Part shown: in pieces, positions 1 to 5,041 of the stretch | Layout of the letters: every line of letters begins with the position of its first letter | How positions within the stretch are numbered: the first letter of the stretch is position 1 | Assembly: GCA_937864385.1 (NCBI GenBank) | Contig: CALMJN010000483.1 | Location: 1 to 5,041 of the forward strand | Length of the DNA stretch: 5,041 nucleotides | Direction: 5' to 3' | From: an uncultured Methanosarcinales archaeon | GTDB lineage: Archaea; Halobacteriota; Methanosarcinia; Methanotrichales; Methanotrichaceae | Position numbers and translations under genes: made by a program | Notes under the pieces: generated by a model | What the model was told of the DNA's origin: nothing | Seen by the model: only the letters and a program-made list of their open reading frames with translations | Database searches by the model: none

Positions 1-1561
1 GCCTCTCCTCCGGCTTTCTGGTGATCAGGCTCACGATTAGGGTCACAATCAGGGCCAGTGGCAATGCCACCAGAATGGGGTCCACCACCGGCCAGGGCAT
101 CTGCTCTATGAGCAGGTCCCGCCCCAGCAGCATCTTGGATATGCCCAATGGAACCGCCTCCGCCTTATGAACGAAAAGATACCAGAAGACGGTAACCAGA
201 GTTCCGGTGAGAAGTCCGGATATGGCTCCCGCCTTGGTGGTTCCCTTCCAGTACAGCCCGAATGTGTACATGGGAAGGAAGGCAGAGGCACACAGACCGA
301 AGAATATGGCTGTGCCCCGAGCGATGATGTTCTCCGGCAGGATATATCCCAGGATCACGGCGATGATCACAGCTACGATTATGCCTATCCTGGTAATAAA
401 CACCGATTGGCTTCCCTTCTTTCCGGTCAGCGTCTCATAGAAATCCCGCCCGATGGCGCTCCCCTGGGTGTGGAACTGGGAGCTGGATGTGGACATAGCC
501 GCCGCCAGAAGGGTGAGCATGAAGAGATAGACGAACCACTCCGGGGTGGCGGCATTGATGTAAAGGGGAATTATGCTGTCCGCATTTCCATTGGCCATAC
601 TTATGGATATATTTCCCTGATTCTGCAGGAAGAAGACATTGGAGAGTGCTCCCACGGTGAAGGCCACTCCGGTCATCATCAATATGAATATGCCCCCGAT
701 GAGGACGCCCCGGTTGATCTCACGATTGGAGCGCACGGTCATGAACCGCACTGCTAGCTGGGGCATGGCCACAGCTCCTATTCCCACCCCAAGGACGATG
801 GTGGAGATCATGGTCCAGGACCATGGGCTGCCCCAGGCGGGCATTGCCGTCCAGCCCAGGTGTCCCTGGGCGGCAAGGGTTGCCGGCACCATATGGGCCA
901 TGTTGGTGAGAGCCTGATGAGCGGGGACGATGCCCCCCAGATGAGAGTAGGTCATGATCAGCAGAAACAGCATACCTACAAACATGATCGTGCCCTGCAT
1001 GGCGTCGGTGTACATGACCGCTCGCAGGCCCCCCCATATGACATATCCGGCTATGATTACCGAATAGATGAAAAGGGCCAGGTCGAAGTCTATGGCCAGG
1101 GTGGTCTCAATGAACCTCGCCGCACCGATCAAGACCACCGAGGCATAGAGGGGCATTCCCACGAATATCAGCAGTCCGCTGGCCCATTGGATAAAGCGGC
1201 TGTCGAACCTGCGACCCAGAAGCTCGGGGAAGGTCATGGCTTGGAGGTTGTGGCCCATCTTGCGGGCCCGCTTGCCATAGACGACGAAGGCTATGAATAT
1301 GCCCACGAAGATGTTGAAGAACGTCAGCCATAACAGGCCCATGCCGAAGAGACCGGCGATGCCTCCGAATCCCACAATTGCCGAGGTGCTGATGAATGTG
1401 GCACCATAGCTCATGGCCATGATATAGGGATGTATCTTTCTGCCTGCCACCAGGTAGCCCTCGGAGTCCTTGGTCGTCTTCCAGCCTCTATAGCCCAGAT
1501 ACAGTGTGACCAGCAGATAGGCTAAAATGACGACATAGAGCATCCAATTAACTTCAGCCAT
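1..1561 (-). CDS. Sodium:solute symporter (SSS family, PutP/ActP-like), C-terminal end cut by window edge
   Basis: Reading the minus strand from ATG at 1561 gives 520 uninterrupted codons to the left edge, so only the extreme C-terminus and stop are missing. About 13 hydrophobic segments can be drawn (roughly residues 6-24, 46-70, 73-96, 124-150, 159-178, 189-205, 249-270, 287-310, 340-357, 388-408, 411-435, 443-463, 490-513), which fits the usual 13-span SSS topology. The family signature is visible around residues 170-190 (AGYVIWGGLRAV, then YTDAMQG). The Ser/Thr-rich AAAMSTSSSQ stretch at 353-362 matches the sodium-site helix. Known family role: Na+-driven uptake of a small organic solute across the cytoplasmic membrane. 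The substrate cannot be read from sequence; in a Methanothrix-like host acetate or another monocarboxylate is a reasonable guess, amino acids an alternative. It lies 5 bases after a small membrane-protein gene and is probably co-transcribed and translationally coupled with it. Family sure, substrate unknown. Confidence 0.95.
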   Translation of the reverse strand, partial: MAEVNWMLYVVILAYLLVTLYLGYRGWKTTKDSEGYLVAGRKIHPYIMAMSYGATFISTSAIVGFGGIAGLFGMGLLWLTFFNIFVGIFIAFVVYGKRARKMGHNLQAMTFPELLGRRFDSRFIQWASGLLIFVGMPLYASVVLIGAARFIETTLAIDFDLALFIYSVIIAGYVIWGGLRAVMYTDAMQGTIMFVGMLFLLIMTYSHLGGIVPAHQALTNMAHMVPATLAAQGHLGWTAMPAWGSPWSWTMISTIVLGVGIGAVAMPQLAVRFMTVRSNREINRGVLIGGIFILMMTGVAFTVGALSNVFFLQNQGNISISMANGNADSIIPLYINAATPEWFVYLFMLTLLAAAMSTSSSQFHTQGSAIGRDFYETLTGKKGSQSVFITRIGIIVAVIIAVILGYILPENIIARGTAIFFGLCASAFLPMYTFGLYWKGTTKAGAISGLLTGTLVTVFWYLFVHKAEAVPLGISKMLLGRDLLIEQMPWPVVDPILVALPLALIVTLIVSLITRKPEER

Positions 1562-1566
1562 TTATA

Positions 1567-1755
1567 TCACAGCCCCAGCTCTTTCTCTTGCATCTCTTCC
1601 TCGCTATCTTCCCAGGCAGCCGTCTCTCTGATCTCCACAGCCTCAAGCTCGCCCTCCCGGTTCCAATTTATTAAACCATAAATCAGACAGAGTAGTGCGC
1701 TTAATATGCAGAGAAGGTAGACGCCCCAAATCCAAGGATCATCAATGCCCAGCAC
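1567..1755 (-). CDS. Small single-span membrane protein, probable symporter small accessory protein
   Basis: A 62-residue protein with a GTG start at 1755. An in-frame TAA two codons upstream rules out a longer form, and no other plausible start remains. The N-terminus MLGIDDPWIW leads into one hydrophobic helix (about residues 9-30) ending in INWNR. A strongly acidic tail follows (residues 34-62 hold 11 Glu and 1 Asp against 2 basic residues). From memory, the MLGxDDPW start and the YLLCILSALLC helix match the short proteins named symporter small accessory protein that sit just before SSS transporters in archaea and some bacteria. Its stop is 5 bases from the symporter ATG, so translational coupling is likely. 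Probable role (inferred): a membrane subunit or stabiliser of the downstream symporter. The acidic tail seems longer than I remember for this family. GGTGGT at 1766-1761, 5 bases before the GTG, is a plausible ribosome-binding site. Confidence 0.85.
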   Translation of the reverse strand: MLGIDDPWIWGVYLLCILSALLCLIYGLINWNREGELEAVEIRETAAWEDSEEEMQEKELGL

Positions 1756-1787
1756 AGTTTACCACCAGTTGCCATCATTTCCTTTGC

Positions 1788-1797
1788 ATTATATCGC
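1788..1797 (-). promoter_or_regulatory. Candidate archaeal TATA box for the symporter unit
   Basis: On the minus strand GCGATATAAT lies about 35-40 bases before the GTG start at 1755. Placing transcription initiation about 25 bases downstream of the box gives a leader of only about 10 bases that still contains GGTGGT. No clear purine-rich BRE precedes it. A second TATA-like site (CTATATGC, 1839-1832) would give a leader of about 55 bases. Identification is by position and AT content only. Confidence 0.4.
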
Positions 1798-2078
1798 CAC
1801 AAGACTGCGGCAATAACATGATGCGTGGTAGCATATAGCACAATTGCAAGTTATAAGGGTGTCGGTCAGCAATATATATTAAGATTGATTCAATTTGCTC
1901 ATCTTTCTATTGTAAATTATTCCGGTTCCTTTCCTTTTTTTGCACATTTAGCTCCTCTGAATAGATTGATAGATACTGGTTTCGCCAATAAAGTGCTTGA
2001 TCAGAGCAGGCTATGCTATGTCGAAAACAGATATCAAATTCTATCCTTGAATGTGAAAGCCCGCCCGGTGGAGAGCAG

Positions 2079-2090
2079 ATAAATTAATAA
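2079..2090 (+). promoter_or_regulatory. Candidate TATA box for the exporter operon
   Basis: ATAAATTAATAA follows a purine-rich stretch (GGAGAGCAG) that could serve as a BRE. The box centre is about 32 bases before the ATG at 2117, so initiation about 26 bases downstream of it would leave a leader of roughly 5 bases. That fits the lack of any convincing Shine-Dalgarno motif before this gene and suggests a leaderless or very short-leader transcript. AATATATATT at 1871-1880 is a better-looking TATA sequence but would imply a 200-base leader. Confidence 0.4.
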
Positions 2091-2116
2091 GCGGTCCGGT
2101 TGCAAGGCAGCCTGAG

Positions 2117-2878
2117 ATGTGGGTCATAGAATACAGAGAACTGATCAGGATTTTAACCATCAGCGATCTCAAGATCAAGTATCAGAGCTCTGTACTTGGC
2201 TTTGCCTGGTCCCTGCTCAATCCCCTTCTCTTGATGCTGGTGCTTTACTTTGTATTCAGCAGAGCTTTCACCACCACTCAAGATAACTTTGCCCTTTACC
2301 TGCTCATAGGGATAGTTACCTGGCGCTTTTTAAATAACGGCACATCTTCCTCTATCAGATCCATAGTAGGAAGGGCAAGCCTGGTGACCAAGGTATTCAT
2401 TCCCAGACAGGTGCTGGTGCTCTCTACCGTTCTATCCAGCTTCATCAGCTCCTTGCTTGAATTCCTGGTGCTCTTCGCCCTGTTGATAGTCTTCGGAGTG
2501 GATCTCTCCTTTAATTTGCTGCTCTTTCCCTTCGTTACTGCCGTGTACTTTGTTATGGTATACGGGTTGAGCCTGGCCCTGGCCTCGCTTTATGTTTACT
2601 ATCGGGACCTGGACCAGATGTGGGAGGTCCTGCTCCAGCTGGGATTCTTCCTCTCCCCGGTGGTCTATCCCATAACCGCAGTCCCGGAGGAGTACCTGAA
2701 GCTTTATATGCTCAATCCGGTCACAGTGGTGATGCAGACCAACCGGGAGATTCTGCTGTATGCTCAAACGGCTCCGGCAAGCAGCCTGCTATTCATAGCC
2801 CTGACCGCTGTGCTCATCCTGGCGGCAGGATCGGCCATATTCAATCGGCTGGAAAGAAGATTTGCGGAGGAGCTGTGA
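2117..2878 (+). CDS. ABC-2 type polysaccharide exporter permease (Wzm/TagG-like)
   Basis: A complete 253-residue integral membrane protein, a usual length for Wzm/TagG permeases. The N-terminal cytoplasmic helix carries the hallmark DLKIKYQSSVLGFAWSLLNP (residues 17-36). Hydrophobic spans follow at about 36-49, 58-75, 99-127, 132-160, 170-190 and 222-242. The YYRDLDQMW motif (161-169), the SPVVYP segment (180-185) and LNP (200-202) are typical of this family. It would form the transmembrane channel of a two-component exporter, probably as a dimer bound by two ATPase subunits, moving a lipid-linked glycan outward across the cytoplasmic membrane. The ATG at 2117 is the only conventional start between the in-frame TGA at 2054 and the conserved N-terminal motif. 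Its stop overlaps the start of the ATPase gene by one base (TGATG), showing a tight operon. The cargo is not determined by the sequence. Confidence 0.93.
   Translation: MWVIEYRELIRILTISDLKIKYQSSVLGFAWSLLNPLLLMLVLYFVFSRAFTTTQDNFALYLLIGIVTWRFLNNGTSSSIRSIVGRASLVTKVFIPRQVLVLSTVLSSFISSLLEFLVLFALLIVFGVDLSFNLLLFPFVTAVYFVMVYGLSLALASLYVYYRDLDQMWEVLLQLGFFLSPVVYPITAVPEEYLKLYMLNPVTVVMQTNREILLYAQTAPASSLLFIALTAVLILAAGSAIFNRLERRFAEEL
2866..2872 (+). promoter_or_regulatory. Ribosome-binding site that fixes the ATPase start
   Basis: GGAGGAG sits inside the last codons of the permease gene, 5 bases before the ATG at 2878. This is a strong archaeal Shine-Dalgarno match and selects that ATG over the longer in-frame extension reaching back to 2620 inside the permease gene. 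Confidence 0.85.
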
Positions 2879-3666
2879 TGCACAGCCGCCAGGAGAGCCG
2901 GATCGAGAGATCAGAGGTAGAACCTAACGGCTTCGCTATTACCGTAGATGGCGTCTCCAAGAAGTTCCGCATGCCAAAGGAAAAGAAGCTCACAATATTT
3001 GATAACCTGGTCGGCCTTTTGCGGGGCGGATCTTATGCCTATGAGGATTTTCTGGCTCTGCAGGATGTGAGCTTCTCCGTCCAGCGAGGAGAGACATTTG
3101 GAGTCATAGGCCCCAACGGCTGCGGCAAGAGCACCCTGCTCAAGGTCCTGGCCGGTGTGCTTTATCCGGACTGCGGCAGCTTCAGGGTCAGTGGCAGAAT
3201 AGCTCCCTTCCTGGAACTGGGAGTGGGATTTCAGGAGGAATTGACGGCCAGGGATAATGTCTATCTCTACGGGGCCATCATGGGTCTGACCAAAAAGGAC
3301 ATAGACCGGCGCTATGAGGCCATAATGGGCTTCGCCGAGCTGAAGCGCTTTGAGAATATGAAGCTGATAAACTTCTCCTCGGGAATGTATGTTCGCCTGG
3401 CCTTCGCCACTGCCATTCAGACCGATCCGGATGTCCTTTTAGTGGATGAGGTGCTATCCGTGGGCGATGAAGCCTTCCAGCAGAAGTGCAGCCAGAAGAT
3501 TGACCAGATCAGGAGTTCAGGCAAGACCATTCTTTTGGTATCCCATGACCTGGAGATGGTCGAGGAGCTTTGCGAGAGATGTCTATTGATGAACGGCGGC
3601 AAGATCGTATTCTTAGGGGACACAAAGAGCGCTCTCGATATGTATAAGAGGATGAGAGGCAAATAG
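2878..3666 (+). CDS. Polysaccharide exporter ABC ATPase (Wzt/TagH-like), short form
   Basis: A 262-residue nucleotide-binding subunit. Visible motifs are Walker A GPNGCGKST (78-86), Q-loop Gln119 in GVGFQEELT, signature FSSGM (166-170) followed by YVRLAFATA, Walker B VLLVDE (186-191, catalytic Glu191), D-loop SVGD (194-197) and switch His223. The FSSGMYVRLAFA form and the ELGVGFQEELTARDN region are typical of the Wzt/TagH/RfbB glycan-export branch. The segment FDNLVGLLRGGSYAYEDFLAL (41-61) before the first core strand is also a family trait. The protein stops about 40 residues after the H-loop, so it lacks the C-terminal carbohydrate-binding domain seen in long Wzt proteins such as those of E. 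coli O8/O9a. It hydrolyses ATP at the inner face of the membrane to drive the adjacent permease. A strong ribosome-binding site and the one-base overlap support the ATG at 2878. All catalytic residues are intact. Confidence 0.95.
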   Translation: MHSRQESRIERSEVEPNGFAITVDGVSKKFRMPKEKKLTIFDNLVGLLRGGSYAYEDFLALQDVSFSVQRGETFGVIGPNGCGKSTLLKVLAGVLYPDCGSFRVSGRIAPFLELGVGFQEELTARDNVYLYGAIMGLTKKDIDRRYEAIMGFAELKRFENMKLINFSSGMYVRLAFATAIQTDPDVLLVDEVLSVGDEAFQQKCSQKIDQIRSSGKTILLVSHDLEMVEELCERCLLMNGGKIVFLGDTKSALDMYKRMRGK

Positions 3667-3680
3667 AATCGATTTGGAGA

Positions 3681-3719
3681 ATGATTATTGGCAGATTAGA
3701 TCAAACAGAAGAGCGGTGA
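3681..3719 (+). other. Twelve-codon mini-ORF ahead of the glycosyltransferase
   Basis: ATG at 3681 opens a short frame (MIIGRLDQTEER) ending in TGA at 3717-3719. It is in the same frame as the glycosyltransferase. Its stop is part of GGTGA (3715-3719), which looks like a ribosome-binding site for a start 6-7 bases further on. It could be a coupling leader, or the true 5' end of the gene interrupted by a stop, or chance. No function is claimed. Confidence 0.3.
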
Positions 3720-3721
3720 AG
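3715..3721 (+). promoter_or_regulatory. Probable ribosome-binding site for the glycosyltransferase
   Basis: GGTGAAG matches the GGTGA part of the archaeal Shine-Dalgarno sequence. It lies 6 bases before an in-frame ATT (3726) and 7 bases before a TTG (3727) in the neighbouring frame, both at normal spacing. By contrast no purine-rich site precedes the GTG at 3780. The position argues that translation begins near 3726 rather than at 3780. Confidence 0.55.
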
Positions 3722-3725
3722 TCCT

Positions 3726-3779
3726 ATTGTTCAAACAACAACAGAGGATAAACATAAAATTTTATTTATATCTCATGCC
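3726..3779 (+). other. Probable N-terminal coding extension of the glycosyltransferase
   Basis: These 18 codons are open and in frame with the gene that follows. They encode a segment ending in KHKILFISHAV. KILFISHA is the typical first beta strand of a GT-B N-terminal domain, so this stretch is very likely translated even though it holds no ATG, GTG or TTG in frame. Either ATT at 3726 initiates, or translation starts at TTG 3727 and shifts -1 at the AAAA at 3756-3759, giving MFKQQQRINIK then ILFISHA. A missing A in the sequence would give the same protein. Confidence 0.6.
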
Positions 3780-4940
3780 GTGGGCGTATGCGGCTCGGAG
3801 CAGGCGCTTTATGTTCTGCTCAAGGGACTGGATAAAGAGAGATACGAGCCCATTGTAGCCGTTCCCTCCCAGGGACCGCTAAGGCAGAGGCTGTCTGAGA
3901 CGGGGATCAAGACATTAGTCTCCCCAGTTATGATCTGGATGCCCCTAAAGCAGATGCCATTCTTGCGGTTTATGGCAAAATACTATATCCTATTGCCCGG
4001 GAGGATTTTTAAGATTGCCCATCTGATAAGAAAAGAAAAGGTGGATCTGGTATTCTCCAATGAGCTGCTGCTCCTGGAAGGAGGGATTGCAGCCAGGCTG
4101 ATGAGACTGCCGCATATCTATCATGTGCACAATGCTTTTTTCAGCACCTACTTTCGGACCTATCTGCCCGTGGGATTGATCAAATGGCTGACGCTCAAAT
4201 TGGCGGACAGGATGATCTTTGTATCCCAAAAACAGATGAAGGAGCTTTTCAACAATCAGGCACAAGGGAATAAATTCAAGGTGGCCACTCAGGGATTTGA
4301 CGCTCAATATTTCCTTCCAGATGAAGAGAGGGATATCGCCTGGAGGCGCAAGACGGGCATATCTGAGAGCTCGCCCCTGGTGGTGCTTATTGCAGCCTCG
4401 GCAAGAAATAAAGGCCAGGAAGAGTTCCTTCGGGCTGCCAGCATCGTTAAAGAATCGATGCCTATTGCACAGTTCGCCATAATTGGAGGCGGCGATAAAA
4501 GGTATTTAAAAGAGCTAAAGGATCTGGCTTTGGGGCTTGGATTGGAGGGCAATGTCTTTTTTGTTGATTTTATGGAAGATATCGCTCCGGTTTATGGCTC
4601 ATTGGATGTCCTCGTCTGCGCCTCCCTTAAGGAGACCTTCGGGCGTACCATTGTGGAGGCCATGCTGGCAGGCAAGCCGGTGGTATCCACACGATGCGGC
4701 GGTCCGGAGGAAATAGTGATCGATGGCGTTACAGGTTTTCTGGTTCCCGTAAAGGCTCCCCAGGAGCTGGCCAGGGCGATCTTGAAGATACTGGAAGACA
4801 GGGATCTGGCGCAGCAAATGGGACGGGAAGGCAGAAAGCGCGCAGAGAGCTGCTATTCCATGCAGTCTTATGCCCACCAAATTCAGGAAATCATCGATGA
4901 GTGTATTTCCGAGCACAGGACTAAAAGGCAGCTCCAGTAG
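3780..4940 (+). CDS. GT4-type (GT-B fold) glycosyltransferase; real start probably upstream
   Basis: From the first conventional start (GTG at 3780) the gene encodes 386 residues; numbering here is from that GTG. The N-terminal acceptor domain begins with the glycine loop GVCGSEQAL (2-10), but its first strand lies upstream, so this start gives a clipped fold. A linker near residues 180-200 leads to the C-terminal donor domain. That domain has a strand then KGQEEFLRAA (211-220), IIGGGD (234-239), and the E-X7-E motif of GT4 enzymes: Glu285 and Glu293 in ASLKETFGRTIVEAMLAGKPVV. The usual Arg five residues before KG is Ala206 here. The family transfers a sugar from a nucleotide-sugar donor to a glycan or lipid acceptor at the cytoplasmic face. 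The sugar cannot be named. It begins about 60-115 bases after the exporter ATPase on the same strand, so it probably builds the exported glycan. No transmembrane helix is evident. Confidence 0.92.
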   Translation: MGVCGSEQALYVLLKGLDKERYEPIVAVPSQGPLRQRLSETGIKTLVSPVMIWMPLKQMPFLRFMAKYYILLPGRIFKIAHLIRKEKVDLVFSNELLLLEGGIAARLMRLPHIYHVHNAFFSTYFRTYLPVGLIKWLTLKLADRMIFVSQKQMKELFNNQAQGNKFKVATQGFDAQYFLPDEERDIAWRRKTGISESSPLVVLIAASARNKGQEEFLRAASIVKESMPIAQFAIIGGGDKRYLKELKDLALGLGLEGNVFFVDFMEDIAPVYGSLDVLVCASLKETFGRTIVEAMLAGKPVVSTRCGGPEEIVIDGVTGFLVPVKAPQELARAILKILEDRDLAQQMGREGRKRAESCYSMQSYAHQIQEIIDECISEHRTKRQLQ

Positions 4941-4944
4941 CAGG

Positions 4945-4963
4945 TCCATTCCGTCGGGATGGA
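4945..4963 (+). terminator. Hairpin just after the glycosyltransferase, possible 3' end signal
   Basis: TCCATTCC (4945-4952) and GGGATGGA (4956-4963) can pair as an 8-base stem, with one G-U pair, around a 3-base loop, starting 4 bases after the stop codon. No T run follows at once; the first on this strand is TTTTTT at 5023-5028. Archaeal termination depends mainly on T tracts, so the hairpin may act as a 3' stabiliser rather than a terminator. Confidence 0.3.
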
Positions 4964-4985
4964 TGGAATAGAGCATTCGTGGGGA

Positions 4986-5014
4986 AAAAAGTTTAAAATA
5001 TAAAAGTTAAAAAG
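4986..5014 (-). terminator. T-tract terminator candidate for a convergent minus-strand gene
   Basis: On the minus strand this stretch reads as three T-rich blocks (TTTTT, TTTTATATTTT and TTTTTT) directly after a TAA stop at 5017-5015. Repeated T runs are the usual archaeal intrinsic termination signal. The call depends on the edge gene being real. Confidence 0.4.
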
Positions 5015-5041
5015 TTATTTGATTTTTTCCTCCACCATCTC
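5015..5041 (-). CDS. Possible 3' end of a convergent gene entering from the right edge
   Basis: The last 27 bases read on the minus strand as eight sense codons, EMVEEKIK, and TAA. The charged, Glu/Lys-rich ending and the T-rich run directly after the stop resemble the end of an archaeal gene. Eight codons cannot identify a protein, and an open stretch this short is expected by chance, so this is only a candidate. Confidence 0.3.
   Translation of the reverse strand, partial: EMVEEKIK

Larger units (their letters stand above)
1756..2116. other. AT-rich divergent intergenic region
   Basis: These 361 bases separate the minus-strand symporter unit from the plus-strand ABC exporter. They are clearly richer in A and T than the flanking genes, with AATATATATT at 1871-1880 and a run of seven T at 1935-1941. 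A plus-strand frame starting with GTG at 1825 and ending at 2082 could encode 85 residues. It has no ribosome-binding site, its codon choice is unlike the neighbours, and I recognise no domain in it, so it is left uncalled. I see no tRNA, insertion-sequence end or long inverted repeat. The region probably holds the promoters of both flanking units and perhaps regulator sites. Confidence 0.7.

Noticed and set aside
167..757. 196-codon plus-strand open frame
   Set aside because: It lies antisense to the well-supported symporter gene. The His/Gly/Glu/Asp-rich product is what the complement of hydrophobic codons yields, and no domain is recognisable.
860..1333. 157-codon plus-strand open frame
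   Set aside because: Same reason: antisense shadow of the symporter, rich in His, Gly, Asp and Glu, with no ribosome-binding site or family resemblance.
1935..1941. Run of seven T as a terminator for an upstream plus-strand gene
   Set aside because: No plus-strand gene ends before it within the window, so there is nothing for it to terminate unless an unmapped small RNA starts near 1900.
1825..2082. 85-codon plus-strand frame with GTG start in the intergenic region
   Set aside because: No ribosome-binding site, AT-rich codon choice unlike neighbouring genes, no recognisable motif. Kept only as a note on the spacer.
2432..2767. 111-codon minus-strand frame
   Set aside because: Antisense to the permease gene, whose family motifs are clear; the Glu/Gln/His-rich product is a shadow.
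2620..2877. 86-codon upstream extension of the ATPase frame inside the permease gene
   Set aside because: The extension is a Gly/Pro/Ser-rich out-of-frame reading of the permease, while GGAGGAG sits 5 bases before the ATG at 2878 and the family N-terminus begins there.
3717..3719. In-frame TGA read through as a sense codon to join the mini-ORF to the glycosyltransferase
   Set aside because: TGA recoding would need a selenocysteine signal. The pyrrolysine codon of methanogens is TAG, not TGA, and the mini-ORF does not resemble a glycosyltransferase N-terminus.
3990..4307. 105-codon minus-strand frame, and others at 3417-3662, 4304-4552 and 4599-4976
   Set aside because: All are antisense to the ATPase or glycosyltransferase genes and show no independent coding features.

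Overview
The window looks archaeal and most like an acetoclastic methanogen of the Methanotrichaceae (Methanothrix/Methanosaeta) or a relative. This is inference. It rests on frequent ATA, AGA and AGG codons in moderately GC-rich genes, GGAGG/GGTGA ribosome-binding sites, AT-rich TATA-like boxes in place of bacterial -35/-10 pairs, and a sodium:solute symporter preceded by a tiny accessory membrane protein, a pairing I recall from methanogen genomes. No rRNA or marker gene is present to settle it.

Left part (1-1755, minus strand): a two-gene unit. A 62-codon, GTG-initiated single-span membrane protein (1755 to 1567) is followed after 5 bases by a sodium:solute symporter (SSS family) that starts at 1561 and runs off the left edge after 520 codons without a stop. 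The long plus-strand frames across this stretch are antisense shadows of a hydrophobic gene.

Middle (1756-2116): a 361-base AT-rich divergent intergenic region with candidate TATA boxes facing each way. An 85-codon frame lies inside it but does not look coding.

Right part (2117-4940, plus strand): a probable three-gene surface-glycan cassette. It has an ABC-2 exporter permease (Wzm/TagG type), its ATPase (Wzt/TagH type, without the C-terminal glycan-binding domain) overlapping by one base, and a GT4-type glycosyltransferase. The likely joint role is building and exporting a lipid-linked or otherwise anchored polysaccharide across the cytoplasmic membrane. The glycosyltransferase has an odd 5' end. 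Its first beta strand is encoded upstream of the first conventional start codon, which suggests an ATT start, a one-base indel in an A tract, or ribosomal slippage.

Right edge (4941-5041): a small hairpin after the glycosyltransferase, then an AT-rich stretch and a possible tail end of a convergent minus-strand gene.

I see no CRISPR array, tRNA, insertion sequence or obviously new system here. The points most worth a second look are the glycosyltransferase start and the small symporter-linked protein.
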